From NCBI GenBank assembly GCA_003216755.1, contig QCIJ01000004.1, positions 31,830 through 95,829 on the forward strand: 64,000 bases of DNA, given 5' to 3'. Source of the stretch: Prochlorococcus sp. AG-402-K22 (lineage in GTDB: Bacteria; Cyanobacteriota; Cyanobacteriia; PCC-6307; Cyanobiaceae). The notes under the pieces were generated by a model. The model saw nothing but the letters and a program-made list of their open reading frames with translations, was not told the DNA's origin and ran no database searches. The position numbers were made by a program, and so were the translations under genes. Below, one piece after another: positions 1-11,964 of the stretch. Within the stretch, counting starts at the first letter, position 1; every line of letters begins with the position of its first letter.

Positions 1-101
1 GCAAGTCTTCTTGTCCCTCCAGAAAGCTTTTCCATAGTTTGCTCAATTGTCCTGTAATCATTTCTTTTAGAGTTATTTACTGATTCTTGAGGATTTTTCA
101 T
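1..101 (-). CDS. Partial CDS running off the left edge; N-terminus MKNPQESVNNSKRNDYRTIEQTMEKLSGGTRRLA...
   Basis: Open frame from ATG at 101 (minus) to the window edge; divergent from petH. Confidence 0.5.
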   Translation of the reverse strand, partial: MKNPQESVNNSKRNDYRTIEQTMEKLSGGTRRL

Positions 102-258
102 AAATGAATTTTTTAATTAGATAAAAAATTATTTCTGTGTAACTATACAGATAAAAGCAACAAATCCTGAAAAATAAAAATAATTTCTTTTATATATTCC
201 GATCTCAAAACGTAACCATTTTTGTAAAATCACTACGAATTAAACTACAAATTGATAA

Positions 259-1410
<1,152 letters not shown>

Positions 1411-1520
1411 ATTTCTGTTATTTAAATTTATGTTTATCCTTGGTAATACTTTTTGGTTTAGACACAATATGTAGCTAATTTTAAAAAAAAAGACGATTTT
1501 AAAAAAAGAATATTAAAAAT

Positions 1521-3044
1521 ATGCCTTCAACTTTAAGTAATCCTCTAAGATTAGGTTTACGACAGGAAAGAGTCATATCTCCACAATGCTTAGTAATATT
1601 TGGAGCTAGTGGAGATCTTACTCATAGAAAATTAATACCTGCCTTATTTGAACTCTATTTGCAAAGAAGAATTCCCAGTGAATTTGGCATAGTTGGTTGT
1701 GCGAGAAGACCTTGGACTGATAATGAGTTTAGAGAAAAGATGAAAGTAAAGTTATCAGATCAAATATCTGGTAAAGAAAGGGAGTGGGAACAATTTTCTA
1801 ATTATCTTTTCTATGAACCAGTTGATTTACAACAAAGTGAACATGTCGTAAGGCTTTCTAGAAGATTAAATGAAATTGATAAAACACAAGCTACTCATGG
1901 GAATAGAACATTTTATTTATCAGTATCTCCGAATTTCTATGCAAGTGGATGTAAAGCTCTTAAAGCAGCTGGCCTTTTAGATGACCCTAAGAAAAGTCGT
2001 TTAGTGATTGAAAAACCTTTTGGAAGAGATTATTCAAGTGCAAAAAAATTGAATAAGATCGTTCAAAGTTGCGCTGAAGAAAGTCAGATTTATAGGATTG
2101 ATCATTATTTAGGTAAAGAGACAGTTCAAAATATTCTTGTTTTGAGGTTTGCTAATACTATTTTTGAACCAATCTGGAACAGAAATTATATATCAAGTGT
2201 TCAAATTACTTCATCTGAAACAGTGGGTGTTGAAGATAGAGCAGGTTATTACGAAAACTCTGGTGCTTTAAGGGATATGCTTCAAAATCATATGACTCAA
2301 ATGCTTGCTGTTACTGCTATGGAACCTCCTGGAAAGTTTGAACCAGAAGCAATAAGAAATGAAAAAGCTAAGGTTCTTCAAGCTTCAAAACTTGCTGACG
2401 AAAATGAACCGTGGGATTGTTGCATAAGAGGTCAATATGTAGAGGGAGGAAATATTTCAAATCTACTCAAAGGATATAGGCAGGAAGATGGTGTTAATTG
2501 TAATAGCACGACAGAAACTTATATCGCGACAAAAGTTTTCGTTGATAACTGGCGTTGGCAAGGGGTTCCTTTTTATTTGAGAACAGGTAAAAGGCTACCC
2601 AAAAGACTTGGAGAAATAGTCTTGACTTTTAAAGACGTTCCTGTTCATTTATTTGAATCAACAATAATAAATCCTACCCCAAATCAACTTATCCTTAGAA
2701 TTCAGCCAAATGAAGGTGCTACTTTCAAATTTGAGGTAAAATCTCCCGGTTCTGGAATGAAATCAAGACCCGTTGAGATGGAATTTTCTTATGATGAATC
2801 ATTTGGAGAACCCTCAGATGAAGGATATGTAAGATTACTAGCTGATGCGATGCTTTCTGACCCAACCTTATTTACTCGAAGTGATGAAGTAGAGGCAGCC
2901 TGGAAACTTTATACTCCATTAATAGAATTGATGGATAATTCTCCTTGGAAGTTACCTATTTATAATTATGAATCTATGACGTGGGGACCTCCTGAGTCTG
3001 ATCAATTAATTTCAAAAGATAATATTTTCTGGCGTAGACCTTAA
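1521..3044 (+). CDS. zwf: Glucose-6-phosphate 1-dehydrogenase
   Basis: FGASGDLTHRKLIPALF, RIDHYLGKETVQNILVLRFAN, YLRTGKRLPKR. Confidence 0.97.
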   Translation: MPSTLSNPLRLGLRQERVISPQCLVIFGASGDLTHRKLIPALFELYLQRRIPSEFGIVGCARRPWTDNEFREKMKVKLSDQISGKEREWEQFSNYLFYEPVDLQQSEHVVRLSRRLNEIDKTQATHGNRTFYLSVSPNFYASGCKALKAAGLLDDPKKSRLVIEKPFGRDYSSAKKLNKIVQSCAEESQIYRIDHYLGKETVQNILVLRFANTIFEPIWNRNYISSVQITSSETVGVEDRAGYYENSGALRDMLQNHMTQMLAVTAMEPPGKFEPEAIRNEKAKVLQASKLADENEPWDCCIRGQYVEGGNISNLLKGYRQEDGVNCNSTTETYIATKVFVDNWRWQGVPFYLRTGKRLPKRLGEIVLTFKDVPVHLFESTIINPTPNQLILRIQPNEGATFKFEVKSPGSGMKSRPVEMEFSYDESFGEPSDEGYVRLLADAMLSDPTLFTRSDEVEAAWKLYTPLIELMDNSPWKLPIYNYESMTWGPPESDQLISKDNIFWRRP

Positions 3045-3046
3045 AA

Positions 3047-4348
3047 ATGAAACCTCAACTAACACTCCAAACCCCTCTAGAGCTGCCTTATCAGGAAATT
3101 TCTAATTACCTCAATAAATTATGGATTTCAGAAGATAAAGATAATAGTGGAGCTAATACTTTTACATTAATGGTCTGGCAGCCTGCTTGGATAGAACAAT
3201 GTTTGGTTCAAAAAGGATTAGTAAATGGACCAATTACAGGAAATTTAAATTCAGAGATAATTGAAGTTGCAAAAAAATTTATGTTAGATCAAGGACTTCC
3301 TATCACTACTTCCCTTAATAGTGAGGAATTATTGAATTTGTTGAAGGAAAATTTATCTAATAAAGACTTTGAAGATTTTAGAGGACAATTTTTTGAATCA
3401 TCAATAAGTACATTGAATCCAAGAAGATTAATAACTCTAGCGCCAACATTAAATAAAAATTCAAATATCAAAACTTTTGTATCCGCTTACTGTCCATTAA
3501 GTGATACTCCAGCAATGCAACCTATATGTGGGGATTTAGTTGTTATTAGAGGGGACTCGGCCTCAATATCTAATATAGGATTAAAAATAATTGATGAATT
3601 ATCTATTGATGAATTACCTTCATGGTTGTGGTGGAATGGAAGCTTAGATGAATCGCCTGAAATTTTCGAATATTTTACTAATTCTGGCATAAGGTTAATA
3701 ATTGATACTGCTCTTGGATCGCCCCAAAGATGTTTAAAAGTTTTAGATCAATTAAATAATTCAAATAAAGCTATTAATGATTTGAATTGGGTTAGATTGA
3801 AAAACTGGAGGGAATCATTGGCAATGATTTTTGATCCGCCTTCGAGGAGACCAATTTTAGATCATATTACTGATATTGATATTGATATTGCAGGAGATCA
3901 TATGATTCAAGCTTTGTTTTTGATTGCATGGATTAGTGATAAACTTGGTTGGTCTTTTCTAAGAGTTGAAAGGGATAGAGAATCAACAAAAATAGATTTT
4001 GAAAGAATTAATGGCGAAATAATTTCTGCATCAATTAATCCCTTATCTTTGGGAAATCCAAGTATTCATTTAGGACAAGTTATTGGATTGAGGCTGATTT
4101 CAAAAATTAGTGAGGTTCAAAAAAATAATACTTGTGTAATACTTGGCTGTGAGTCAGTCGAATGTATGAGACTTGAAGCAGGGGGAATGGCTAATATGGA
4201 ATTAATAGAACAAGTTGTTCCAAATTCTTTTTCTACATCGGAGTACGATGTTAGTAAATTATTGGGAAGTAGTAGAGGTAATACCAGTCCTCTTTTTGAA
4301 AATTCTATTAAAATAGCCCTTGAAATATTTAATGGTTTTAATAAGTAA
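3047..4348 (+). CDS. opcA: Glucose-6-phosphate dehydrogenase assembly protein OpcA
   Basis: Directly downstream of zwf, as is common in cyanobacteria; OpcA-like sequence (LPSWLWWNGSLDESPE, DLNWVRLKNWRESLAMIFD). Confidence 0.9.
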   Translation: MKPQLTLQTPLELPYQEISNYLNKLWISEDKDNSGANTFTLMVWQPAWIEQCLVQKGLVNGPITGNLNSEIIEVAKKFMLDQGLPITTSLNSEELLNLLKENLSNKDFEDFRGQFFESSISTLNPRRLITLAPTLNKNSNIKTFVSAYCPLSDTPAMQPICGDLVVIRGDSASISNIGLKIIDELSIDELPSWLWWNGSLDESPEIFEYFTNSGIRLIIDTALGSPQRCLKVLDQLNNSNKAINDLNWVRLKNWRESLAMIFDPPSRRPILDHITDIDIDIAGDHMIQALFLIAWISDKLGWSFLRVERDRESTKIDFERINGEIISASINPLSLGNPSIHLGQVIGLRLISKISEVQKNNTCVILGCESVECMRLEAGGMANMELIEQVVPNSFSTSEYDVSKLLGSSRGNTSPLFENSIKIALEIFNGFNK

Positions 4349-4351
4349 TAG

Positions 4352-5743
4352 ATGCCTTGTGTAATATCTTCTCCTTCAACTGATAGTGGAAAAACTACAT
4401 TATCGCTTTTGCTATCTTGTTGGGCGTTCTCAAAAGGTATAAAGATACAAACTTTCAAGGTTGGCCCAGATTATCTTGATCAACAACAACTTAGTTCAAT
4501 TGGTCAACCTATTTGTAGGAATTTAGATATTTTTTTAAGTGGTGAGGAATGGGTTCAAGAAAGTTTTTTTAAGCATTCTTTGAAATATGAATTCTCATTA
4601 ATTGAAGGAGCAATGGGACTATTTGATGGATTAGGGTCAACAACCTATTCCAGCACAGCAAATATCTCTAAACTTCTCAATGCTCCAATAATTTTTATTG
4701 TTAATGCTAGAGGTCAAGTAGCTTCTCTTTTGGCGACTATTCGAGGTTTTAGTGATTTCGATAGTCAGTTGTCAATAGCAGGAATTATATTTAACAACGT
4801 TAATTCAGATAGACATAAAAAATTAATCAAAGAAGTTTTTAAAAATGAAGACATCGAAATTCTTGGTTTTTTACCATCTGATTCAAGAATTACTTTAAAC
4901 AAAGCTAACTTAGGTTTGATATCTCCAATGGATAATGGAAAAGAAATTGATGTTGAATATTTTGCAAATTTCGCCGAAAGAAATCTTGATGTATTATCTC
5001 TTATTAAATTCCTTAAATCTCCTCAAAAGAAAATATTTAATTCTGTCAATTTTAAAGATTTTAAAATTGACAATAGTAAACCCATCGCAATTGCAGAAGA
5101 TAAAATCTTTCATTTTCAATACCCTGAAACTAAGGAGTTTTTTAGTGAAATAGGTATTCCATTGATTTCATGGAGTATTTATGATGACGAAGAAATACCT
5201 AATGAGGCTTCTTCTTTAATTATTCCTGGGGGATTCCCTGAAAAATATGCTGATCATATAAGTAACTCTACAAAAAGCTTAAATTCGTTAAGGAAATTCC
5301 GTAAAAATGGATTTATATATGCTGAGTGCGGAGGGATGATGATTTTAGGGGATTTCATAAAAGATGAAAATGGTAATAATCATAAAATGTGTGGCATCCT
5401 GCCTTTTAGATCAAAAAAAAGTAAACTTTCAGTAGGTTATAGATACATTGAGGGTTTAAAAGATACTCCGATCATTAAACAAAATCAATTAATTAGAGGA
5501 CATGAATTTCATTATTGGGAAATTGAAAATTATTTATCTGAACTTGATTTTGGAAAAGCTGAGAATCAGAAGAAACTTTCTTCTCCATGGAAAATCAAAT
5601 CTTGGAAAACTGAATACAAAAATGAAGGCTTTTTTGATGAAAAATTACATGCAAGTTGGATTCACTTACATTTGCCAAGTTCTCCAGAAGTCGCAAAAAA
5701 CTTTATAGATGCCACTCAAATTACTTTTTCAAAGCATTCTTAA
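4352..5743 (+). CDS. cobB: Cobyrinic acid a,c-diamide synthase
   Basis: SSPSTDSGKTTLSLLL, KVGPDYLDQ, EGAMGLFDG and the GATase segment IPGGFPEKYA...YAECGGMMILG. Confidence 0.93.
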   Translation: MPCVISSPSTDSGKTTLSLLLSCWAFSKGIKIQTFKVGPDYLDQQQLSSIGQPICRNLDIFLSGEEWVQESFFKHSLKYEFSLIEGAMGLFDGLGSTTYSSTANISKLLNAPIIFIVNARGQVASLLATIRGFSDFDSQLSIAGIIFNNVNSDRHKKLIKEVFKNEDIEILGFLPSDSRITLNKANLGLISPMDNGKEIDVEYFANFAERNLDVLSLIKFLKSPQKKIFNSVNFKDFKIDNSKPIAIAEDKIFHFQYPETKEFFSEIGIPLISWSIYDDEEIPNEASSLIIPGGFPEKYADHISNSTKSLNSLRKFRKNGFIYAECGGMMILGDFIKDENGNNHKMCGILPFRSKKSKLSVGYRYIEGLKDTPIIKQNQLIRGHEFHYWEIENYLSELDFGKAENQKKLSSPWKIKSWKTEYKNEGFFDEKLHASWIHLHLPSSPEVAKNFIDATQITFSKHS

Positions 5744-6219
5744 TTTATTATCAAATCAAATATTTTGAGAGGAGAACCTAAAAAAAACATTCCAGGCAAA
5801 GTGATTAATGGTCCTAAAAAACCCCCCACCATGACCTCAATTTTTGTATGACCTAGGGTCTCTTTTAGCAGTAATTCAGATTGAGGGTCTAGTTTTTTTG
5901 ATAGTTTATTAATTTCTGCAGCTTGAATCCCAGCTGATTTCCGAATACCACTAGCGTCATACATAACTATTAGTGCTACAGCAACCGATAATGCGAATAT
6001 TGAGCTATCAAATCCTAATTCATAACCTATACCAGATGTAGCGCCAGTTATTAAGGCGGAATGACTTGAGGGCATACCGCCCGTCTCGAACATAATTCCA
6101 AATCTTATCTCTCCAGTTGAAAAGAAATTGAATAAAATTTTAAAAAATTGAGCTAGCAAACAGGATAATAGGCTCCAGAAAAGAACTGAATTATTAAAAA
6201 AGGAAAAAAACTCAGACAT
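5740..6219 (-). CDS. Divergent PAP2 family (DUF212-type) membrane protein
   Basis: GGMPSSHSALITG and YDASGIRKSAGIQAAEIN motifs. Confidence 0.85.
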   Translation of the reverse strand: MSEFFSFFNNSVLFWSLLSCLLAQFFKILFNFFSTGEIRFGIMFETGGMPSSHSALITGATSGIGYELGFDSSIFALSVAVALIVMYDASGIRKSAGIQAAEINKLSKKLDPQSELLLKETLGHTKIEVMVGGFLGPLITLPGMFFLGSPLKIFDLIIN

Positions 6220-6232
6220 AAATTAAAAATAA

Positions 6233-7135
6233 TTATCTATCTCTATTTGTAATAAAGTCGGCTAACGATATTAAATACTTTGCATCTGCACCCCAAGGTT
6301 CAATTGCTTTTTTTGCTTTTTCAACTAAATCATATGCTCTTTTCTTTGACTCTTCCATTCCAAGTAATTTAGGGTAAGTAGTTTTGTCAGCTAAAAGATC
6401 TTTGCCGGCAGTTTTACCAAGCTTTTCACTGCTGGATGTTAAATCAAGAATATCATCTATTATTTGGAAGGCTAAACCAATTCCCTCGGCATATGTTGTC
6501 AGAGCCTGTAATAGTTTTTCGTTAGCTCCTGCTATCATCGCGCCTGTTCTTACGCAAGCCTTTAATAAAGCCCCAGTCTTGTGAAGATGAATATATTCGA
6601 GAGTTTTAAGGTCAACTTCTTTGCCTTCGCATTCCAAATCAACAACTTGTCCCCCGACTAGGCCTGGTGCCCCCGCAACTAGAGATAATTCGCCAACTAC
6701 ATTTAATAATCTATTTGGATCGACTCCAGGGCTTCTTAAAGAGACCATTTCAAAGGCCCTTGTTAGTAAAGCATCGCCTGCAAGAATAGCTAATGCATCT
6801 CCATATACTTTATGATTTGTCGGCCTACCTCTCCTCAAGTCATCATTATCCATGGCGGGTAGATCATCATGAATCAAGGACATTGTATGGATCATTTCTA
6901 TCGCTACCGCAGTAGGAACTGCAAGAGTGGGTTCTCCTCCAGCCAGTGCGCAAGATGCTAAACATAAAATTGGACGTATTCTTTTCCCTCCAGCTAAGAG
7001 GGAATATCTCATTGATTCTCTTAATATTTCTGGATTCTCAGGGCCCAAGGAGAAATCAAGTGCTTCTTCTACAACCTTTTTTGTGTCTTTGAGATATTTT
7101 TCAAAATCAGAAATACTATTTATAACTTCAGTCAT
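6233..7135 (-). CDS. crtE: Geranylgeranyl/farnesyl diphosphate synthase
   Basis: [13 protein letters not shown], first Asp-rich motif [10 protein letters not shown], second QIIDDILD. Confidence 0.93.
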   Translation of the reverse strand: MTEVINSISDFEKYLKDTKKVVEEALDFSLGPENPEILRESMRYSLLAGGKRIRPILCLASCALAGGEPTLAVPTAVAIEMIHTMSLIHDDLPAMDNDDLRRGRPTNHKVYGDALAILAGDALLTRAFEMVSLRSPGVDPNRLLNVVGELSLVAGAPGLVGGQVVDLECEGKEVDLKTLEYIHLHKTGALLKACVRTGAMIAGANEKLLQALTTYAEGIGLAFQIIDDILDLTSSSEKLGKTAGKDLLADKTTYPKLLGMEESKKRAYDLVEKAKKAIEPWGADAKYLISLADFITNRDR

Positions 7136-7168
7136 TTTATACCTTTAGTAAAAAAATCATCTTGGAGT

Positions 7169-8065
7169 TTATGGCAAAAGGTCATTAAGAGTTGATGATA
7201 AACCAAATTGTTTTTGCCAGCTAAAAATAGTATTTACAAGTAACATTGTTACTGTCATTGGTCCAACACCTCCTGGGACAGGTGTATAAGCAAATACTTT
7301 AGAAATGACATCTTCTAATAATACATCGCCACATAATCTGGTTTGATTTTTATCTGAACTTTTTAATCTATGTATTCCAACATCAATGATTACTGCTCCT
7401 TCTTTCACAAAACTAGAATCTACAAGATTGGGTTTTCCTGCAGCGGCAATTAGAATGTCGGCCTCTTTACAAACCTTTTTCAAATTTGATGTTTTAGAGT
7501 GAGTAATTGTTATCGTGCCATTTAGATTCAACAACATAAGCGATAGGGGTTTCCCAACAAGCAAACTTCTTCCTATGACAACAATTTTCTTTCCTTCAAT
7601 TGTAATATCTTGGGATCTTAATAAATTAATAATTCCTGCTGGTGTGCATGATCTCATCCCAGGCTCATTTTTTACTAGTTTGCCGATGTTTATCTCATTT
7701 AGTCCATCTACATCTTTGCTTGGATTAATATGGCTGATCAGTTTTTGCTCGTCAAAATTCTTTGGGATGGGAAGTTGTAGTAACATTCCATCAATATCTT
7801 TATCTGAATTAAGTTTGATTATTAATTGTTCAACTTCTTTTTGATCTGCATTATCTTTTAGATGAAAGATAATGCTCTTTATTCCAATCCTTGAACATGC
7901 TTTTTCCTTGTTATTAACATAAACACCACTCGCGGGGTCTTCACCTATTCTTATTACAGCTAAACCGGGAGCTCTTTTTGCAATTTTTTTATTACTTGAG
8001 ATATAATCACTTAATCTTTCTTCAATTTCGAGAGATAATTTTTTACCGTCTAATTTTAATGACAT
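7169..8065 (-). CDS. folD: Methylenetetrahydrofolate dehydrogenase/cyclohydrolase
   Basis: [56 protein letters not shown]. Confidence 0.96.
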   Translation of the reverse strand: MSLKLDGKKLSLEIEERLSDYISSNKKIAKRAPGLAVIRIGEDPASGVYVNNKEKACSRIGIKSIIFHLKDNADQKEVEQLIIKLNSDKDIDGMLLQLPIPKNFDEQKLISHINPSKDVDGLNEINIGKLVKNEPGMRSCTPAGIINLLRSQDITIEGKKIVVIGRSLLVGKPLSLMLLNLNGTITITHSKTSNLKKVCKEADILIAAAGKPNLVDSSFVKEGAVIIDVGIHRLKSSDKNQTRLCGDVLLEDVISKVFAYTPVPGGVGPMTVTMLLVNTIFSWQKQFGLSSTLNDLLP

Positions 8066-8139
8066 TTAGAAAAACATCTCCTTTTTACACCTAGCATGCC
8101 TATAATTTTAAATTATTCAAATAGATTTATCTATATTCT

Positions 8140-9612
8140 GTGCAAAACATCATAACTACCTTAAAGAAATTGTTTTATCTGTGGAGTAGAAGCCAAGTCC
8201 CAGTAAAACAACCAATTAAAATTTCAAGAGTAGATAATCTCATAATTTTTTTAGTATGCATTTTAGTTTCAATAATTTCTTCTTATAAACTACTTCTTAT
8301 CTCGCCTTTAAATATCGAACATATTTTTTCTTGGTTTTTGACCTTTACTGAAATACTTATTAGTTCAGGAGTTTTGATATTAGTTTCAAAAAAAGAGAAT
8401 CCCACAATTTCTTCAAGACAGATCTTCTTGATCATTACTCTTCTTTTGGCAGTACAAGTTACTAAGTTAGCTTTAGCTTCAACCATAAGTCCATTATCTA
8501 TGATAATTCCACCGGCATTAATAATATCTCAAGGAATGGGAAGCATAACAGCTTTAGCTTGGGTATCAATAGCTAGTCTTATTTGGCCTGACCCAGAAAT
8601 TGTTATCAATAACAATTTATTTTTTATTTTATTAGTTTGTGCTTCAATAGTATCTCTTCTTGGAGGAAGAATAAGAAGTAGAGCTCAGTTACTTCAACTA
8701 TCAATTTTTGTCCCCATTGTATCGTTATTAAGTCAATGGATATTGATAGGAAAAGATAATATATCTCTTATTAATAAACAAGATTTTGTTTTGGCTAATG
8801 GGGATATATTTTCTGATTCCTTGCTATTGGCAATAGCTATGCTTTTTACAATTTTATTTATGCCTATTTTTGAATCGATATTCGGATTATTAACTAAAGC
8901 AAGATTACTTGAATTGGCTGATAAGGAGAAACCTCTAATTAGAAGATTGTCTTTAGAAGCTCCTGGCACTTTTGAACATACCTTACTTATATGTGGTTTA
9001 GCAGAAGAAGCAACAAGAATGATTGGTGGTGATATTGATCTTATTAAAACTGGAGCGTTATATCATGATGTTGGAAAATTACATGCACCTAATTGGTTTA
9101 TTGAAAATCAGGAGGGTTCAAAAAATCCGCACGACGAATTAGATGATCCCATTAAAAGTGCAGAAGTATTGCAGGCTCACGTTGATGAAGGATTGAAATT
9201 TGCAAGAAAAAATAGACTACCTCAACTGATAGCTAATTTTATTCCTGAACATCAAGGTACCCTTAAAATGGGATATTTTTTTCAAAAAGCTAAAGAAAAA
9301 AATCTCGACATTAATGAATATTATTTTAGATACAAAGGTCCTATTCCTCAGTCCAAAGAAACGGCTATTTTAATGCTTGCCGATGGATGTGAAGCAGCAC
9401 TAAGAGCTATGAATATTAATGCTTCTGATAAAGAAGCTTTGAATATAATTTCTAATATTATATACTCGCGTAAAAAAGATGGGCAATTAAATGATAGTAA
9501 TTTATCGAAAGGTGAAATTTTTCTAATAAAAAGGGCTTTCTTGAATGTGTGGAAAAGAATTAGGCACAGAAGAATTCAGTATCCAACTAGCAAGAATAAT
9601 ACTTTTTCTTAA
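8140..9612 (+). CDS. HD-domain membrane phosphohydrolase (7TM-HD/PgpH-like)
   Basis: N-terminal TM helices followed by GTFEHTLLICGLAEEAT...GALYHDVGKLHAP. Confidence 0.85.
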   Translation: MQNIITTLKKLFYLWSRSQVPVKQPIKISRVDNLIIFLVCILVSIISSYKLLLISPLNIEHIFSWFLTFTEILISSGVLILVSKKENPTISSRQIFLIITLLLAVQVTKLALASTISPLSMIIPPALIISQGMGSITALAWVSIASLIWPDPEIVINNNLFFILLVCASIVSLLGGRIRSRAQLLQLSIFVPIVSLLSQWILIGKDNISLINKQDFVLANGDIFSDSLLLAIAMLFTILFMPIFESIFGLLTKARLLELADKEKPLIRRLSLEAPGTFEHTLLICGLAEEATRMIGGDIDLIKTGALYHDVGKLHAPNWFIENQEGSKNPHDELDDPIKSAEVLQAHVDEGLKFARKNRLPQLIANFIPEHQGTLKMGYFFQKAKEKNLDINEYYFRYKGPIPQSKETAILMLADGCEAALRAMNINASDKEALNIISNIIYSRKKDGQLNDSNLSKGEIFLIKRAFLNVWKRIRHRRIQYPTSKNNTFS

Positions 9613-9621
9613 TTTTCAATT

Positions 9622-10014
9622 TTATAACCTAATACTTCTTCGATGTTTTGGATTACACCAATAAAGAAGAGCTAGCGTACTTAATAATGTTGTTAAAAGA
9701 GTAAACCCACCAACTCCATAAATGTCTTGAAGTTTTATGAGCCTTACAACTGAATAAGGAGCCATACCAGAAATTACCATCGATAAAGATACCAGAGTTA
9801 AAGTTACTCCCCATTTTCTCTCTGCTAAAAGAGCTGCTGAAGAAACTATTCCAACAATTGCGGCAGGCCATCCAAGACTTATGGCAAGAGTTATATTCGC
9901 AACTTTTAGTGGAGGCCCATAACTTATTATTAATGCGATTATTGGAAGTGCAATTATGTTGCCTATTAAGCCAACCCAGGAAAGTGTCCAATATCCAAGT
10001 ACCCTTTCTCTCAT
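9622..10014 (-). CDS. Conserved small membrane protein
   Basis: Four-helix-like hydrophobic ORF that fills the gap between flanking genes. Confidence 0.75.
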   Translation of the reverse strand: MRERVLGYWTLSWVGLIGNIIALPIIALIISYGPPLKVANITLAISLGWPAAIVGIVSSAALLAERKWGVTLTLVSLSMVISGMAPYSVVRLIKLQDIYGVGGFTLLTTLLSTLALLYWCNPKHRRSIRL

Positions 10015-10097
10015 TATTTACTACTTAAACTATTAGTTAAATCTACAGTATTAAGAGACTATTTTTTATTGCTCCTTAATAATCCTAAGAAAATAAT

Positions 10098-11738
10098 TTA
10101 ATTTGCAGGATTAGGTATAAATTTATTATCAGAATCTTCTAAATTATCAAATTGTGGATGAATTGAGTTTTTTTTCTCAGAAAATACAAGTCTATTTAAA
10201 GCATTAACGTAAGCATTCGCTGCCGCAACTACAACGTCTGTATCAGCAGAATGTCCAGAATATATTTTATTATCCCTTCTTATTCTAATTGTTACTTCGC
10301 CCAAAGCATCAATTCCTTCTGTTACCGACTTTACAGAAAATTCAATTAATTCATTTGGAACTTTAGCTAATTTATTTAAAGCCTCGCATACAGCATCAAC
10401 GGGTCCAGTCCCTATTGATACAGCAGTGTCTTCACTATTATCTTCCGTGTTCAGAAGCGAAATGGTGGCAGTAGGTTTAGAGGCGTTACCACAACTAACT
10501 TGTACAAGACTTAATTGAAATTTAGCTTCCGGGAGCTGAACTTGTTCACTAACAATTGCTTCTAAGTCTCTATCAGTAATCTCTCTTTTCCTGTCAGCTA
10601 AATCCTTAAAACGAGCAAAAGCATCATTTAAATCTTCTCGGCTCAAGTCATATCCCATCTCTTCTAATCTTGCTCTTACTGCACTTCTTCCACTAAGTTT
10701 CCCTAAAGATATTTTGTTGTCACTCAAGCCAACAGTTTTTGCATCGATAATTTCGTAAGTAAGTCTATTTTTTAAAACACCATCTTGATGAATGCCTGAT
10801 TCATGTGCAAAAGCATTAGCTCCTACAATTGCTTTATTAGGTTGTACAGTCATTCCAGTTAGGTTAGAAACAAGTCTAGAGGTTTTAGTTATTTCTTCAG
10901 TTCTTATAGCCGTAAGAGGAGTTGGGGAATCTGGATTTCTTTTGAAAAAAATATTAAAAAAACTTTTCCTAACATGAAGTGCCATTACTAATTCTTCTAG
11001 AGAGGCATTCCCGGCTCTTTCTCCAATTCCATTAATAGTACATTCTAGTTGTCTTGCTCCATTTTTAACTGCCTCAAGAAAATTAGCTACTGCCAAACCT
11101 AAATCATTATGACCATGAACCGAGATTACTGCCTCATCAATATTTGGAACATTTTTATTTATATCGGAAATTAGTTTGCCAAATTCACTAGGAGTTGTAA
11201 ATCCAACAGTATCAGGGATATTTATTGTTGTCGCTCCTGCAGTAATTGCAAGTTGAATCACTTCGTATAAAAATTCAGGATCACTCCTTGAGGCATCTTC
11301 ACAAGAAAACTCAATATCATCTACTAAGGATTTTGCATAATTAACCATTTCTGGAACTATTTGAAGAACATCTTTTCTGGATTTTTTAAGTTTATGTTTA
11401 AGATGAATATCACTTGTCGCAATAAAAGTATGTATTCTTTTTTTGGGAGCTGGACTTACTGCTTCGAAACATGCTTTTATGTCTCCTTTGGACGCTCTAG
11501 CTAAACCGCATATTGTAGGGCCATTTTCTTTTCCTACGGCATTAGCAATTTTATTAACAGCTTTAAAATCTCCTGGACTTGCGAAAGGGAATCCAGCTTC
11601 AATAACATCTACTCCTAATCTTGCTAATTGATGGGCGATAGCAAGTTTTTCTTCGAGATTTAAACTGGCACCAGGAGATTGCTCTCCATCTCGAAGAGTT
11701 GTATCAAATATCAAAATTCTTCCAGGATCTTTTGACAT
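10098..11738 (-). CDS. leuA: 2-isopropylmalate synthase
   Basis: [56 protein letters not shown]. Confidence 0.97.
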   Translation of the reverse strand: MSKDPGRILIFDTTLRDGEQSPGASLNLEEKLAIAHQLARLGVDVIEAGFPFASPGDFKAVNKIANAVGKENGPTICGLARASKGDIKACFEAVSPAPKKRIHTFIATSDIHLKHKLKKSRKDVLQIVPEMVNYAKSLVDDIEFSCEDASRSDPEFLYEVIQLAITAGATTINIPDTVGFTTPSEFGKLISDINKNVPNIDEAVISVHGHNDLGLAVANFLEAVKNGARQLECTINGIGERAGNASLEELVMALHVRKSFFNIFFKRNPDSPTPLTAIRTEEITKTSRLVSNLTGMTVQPNKAIVGANAFAHESGIHQDGVLKNRLTYEIIDAKTVGLSDNKISLGKLSGRSAVRARLEEMGYDLSREDLNDAFARFKDLADRKREITDRDLEAIVSEQVQLPEAKFQLSLVQVSCGNASKPTATISLLNTEDNSEDTAVSIGTGPVDAVCEALNKLAKVPNELIEFSVKSVTEGIDALGEVTIRIRRDNKIYSGHSADTDVVVAAANAYVNALNRLVFSEKKNSIHPQFDNLEDSDNKFIPNPAN

Positions 11739-11964
11739 TAGAAGTAATAATCTAAACTTATATTAAGCTAATTAAAAAAATTTGACTAGATTTACTTCAG
11801 TAAAAATTTGCTTCAAGTTTTTAACTTAAACAATATTGGTTAAAAATCTGAGGATAAAAGTGAAATACTTTAATTATTAAAGTATTCTTTTAGGATTAAA
11901 GCTTTACCTTATAAAACGTTATTTTTGACTTTTTATTTAATTACAGGCATAAATTATAAAAAGT

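Noticed and set aside
3858-3895. Short GATATT repeat (attactgatattgatattgatattg)
   Set aside because: Lies in frame within opcA (TDIDIDIAGDH); short coding microrepeat with no sign of independent function.
4117-4458. 113-aa minus ORF antisense to the opcA/cobB junction
   Set aside because: Covered by two well-supported plus-strand genes; no recognisable motif.
7515-7844. 109-aa plus ORF inside folD
   Set aside because: Antisense shadow of folD.
9653-9991. 112-aa minus-strand ORF
   Set aside because: Alternate frame of the better 9622-10014 membrane protein; Cys/Ser/Asn-rich composition typical of an off-frame translation.
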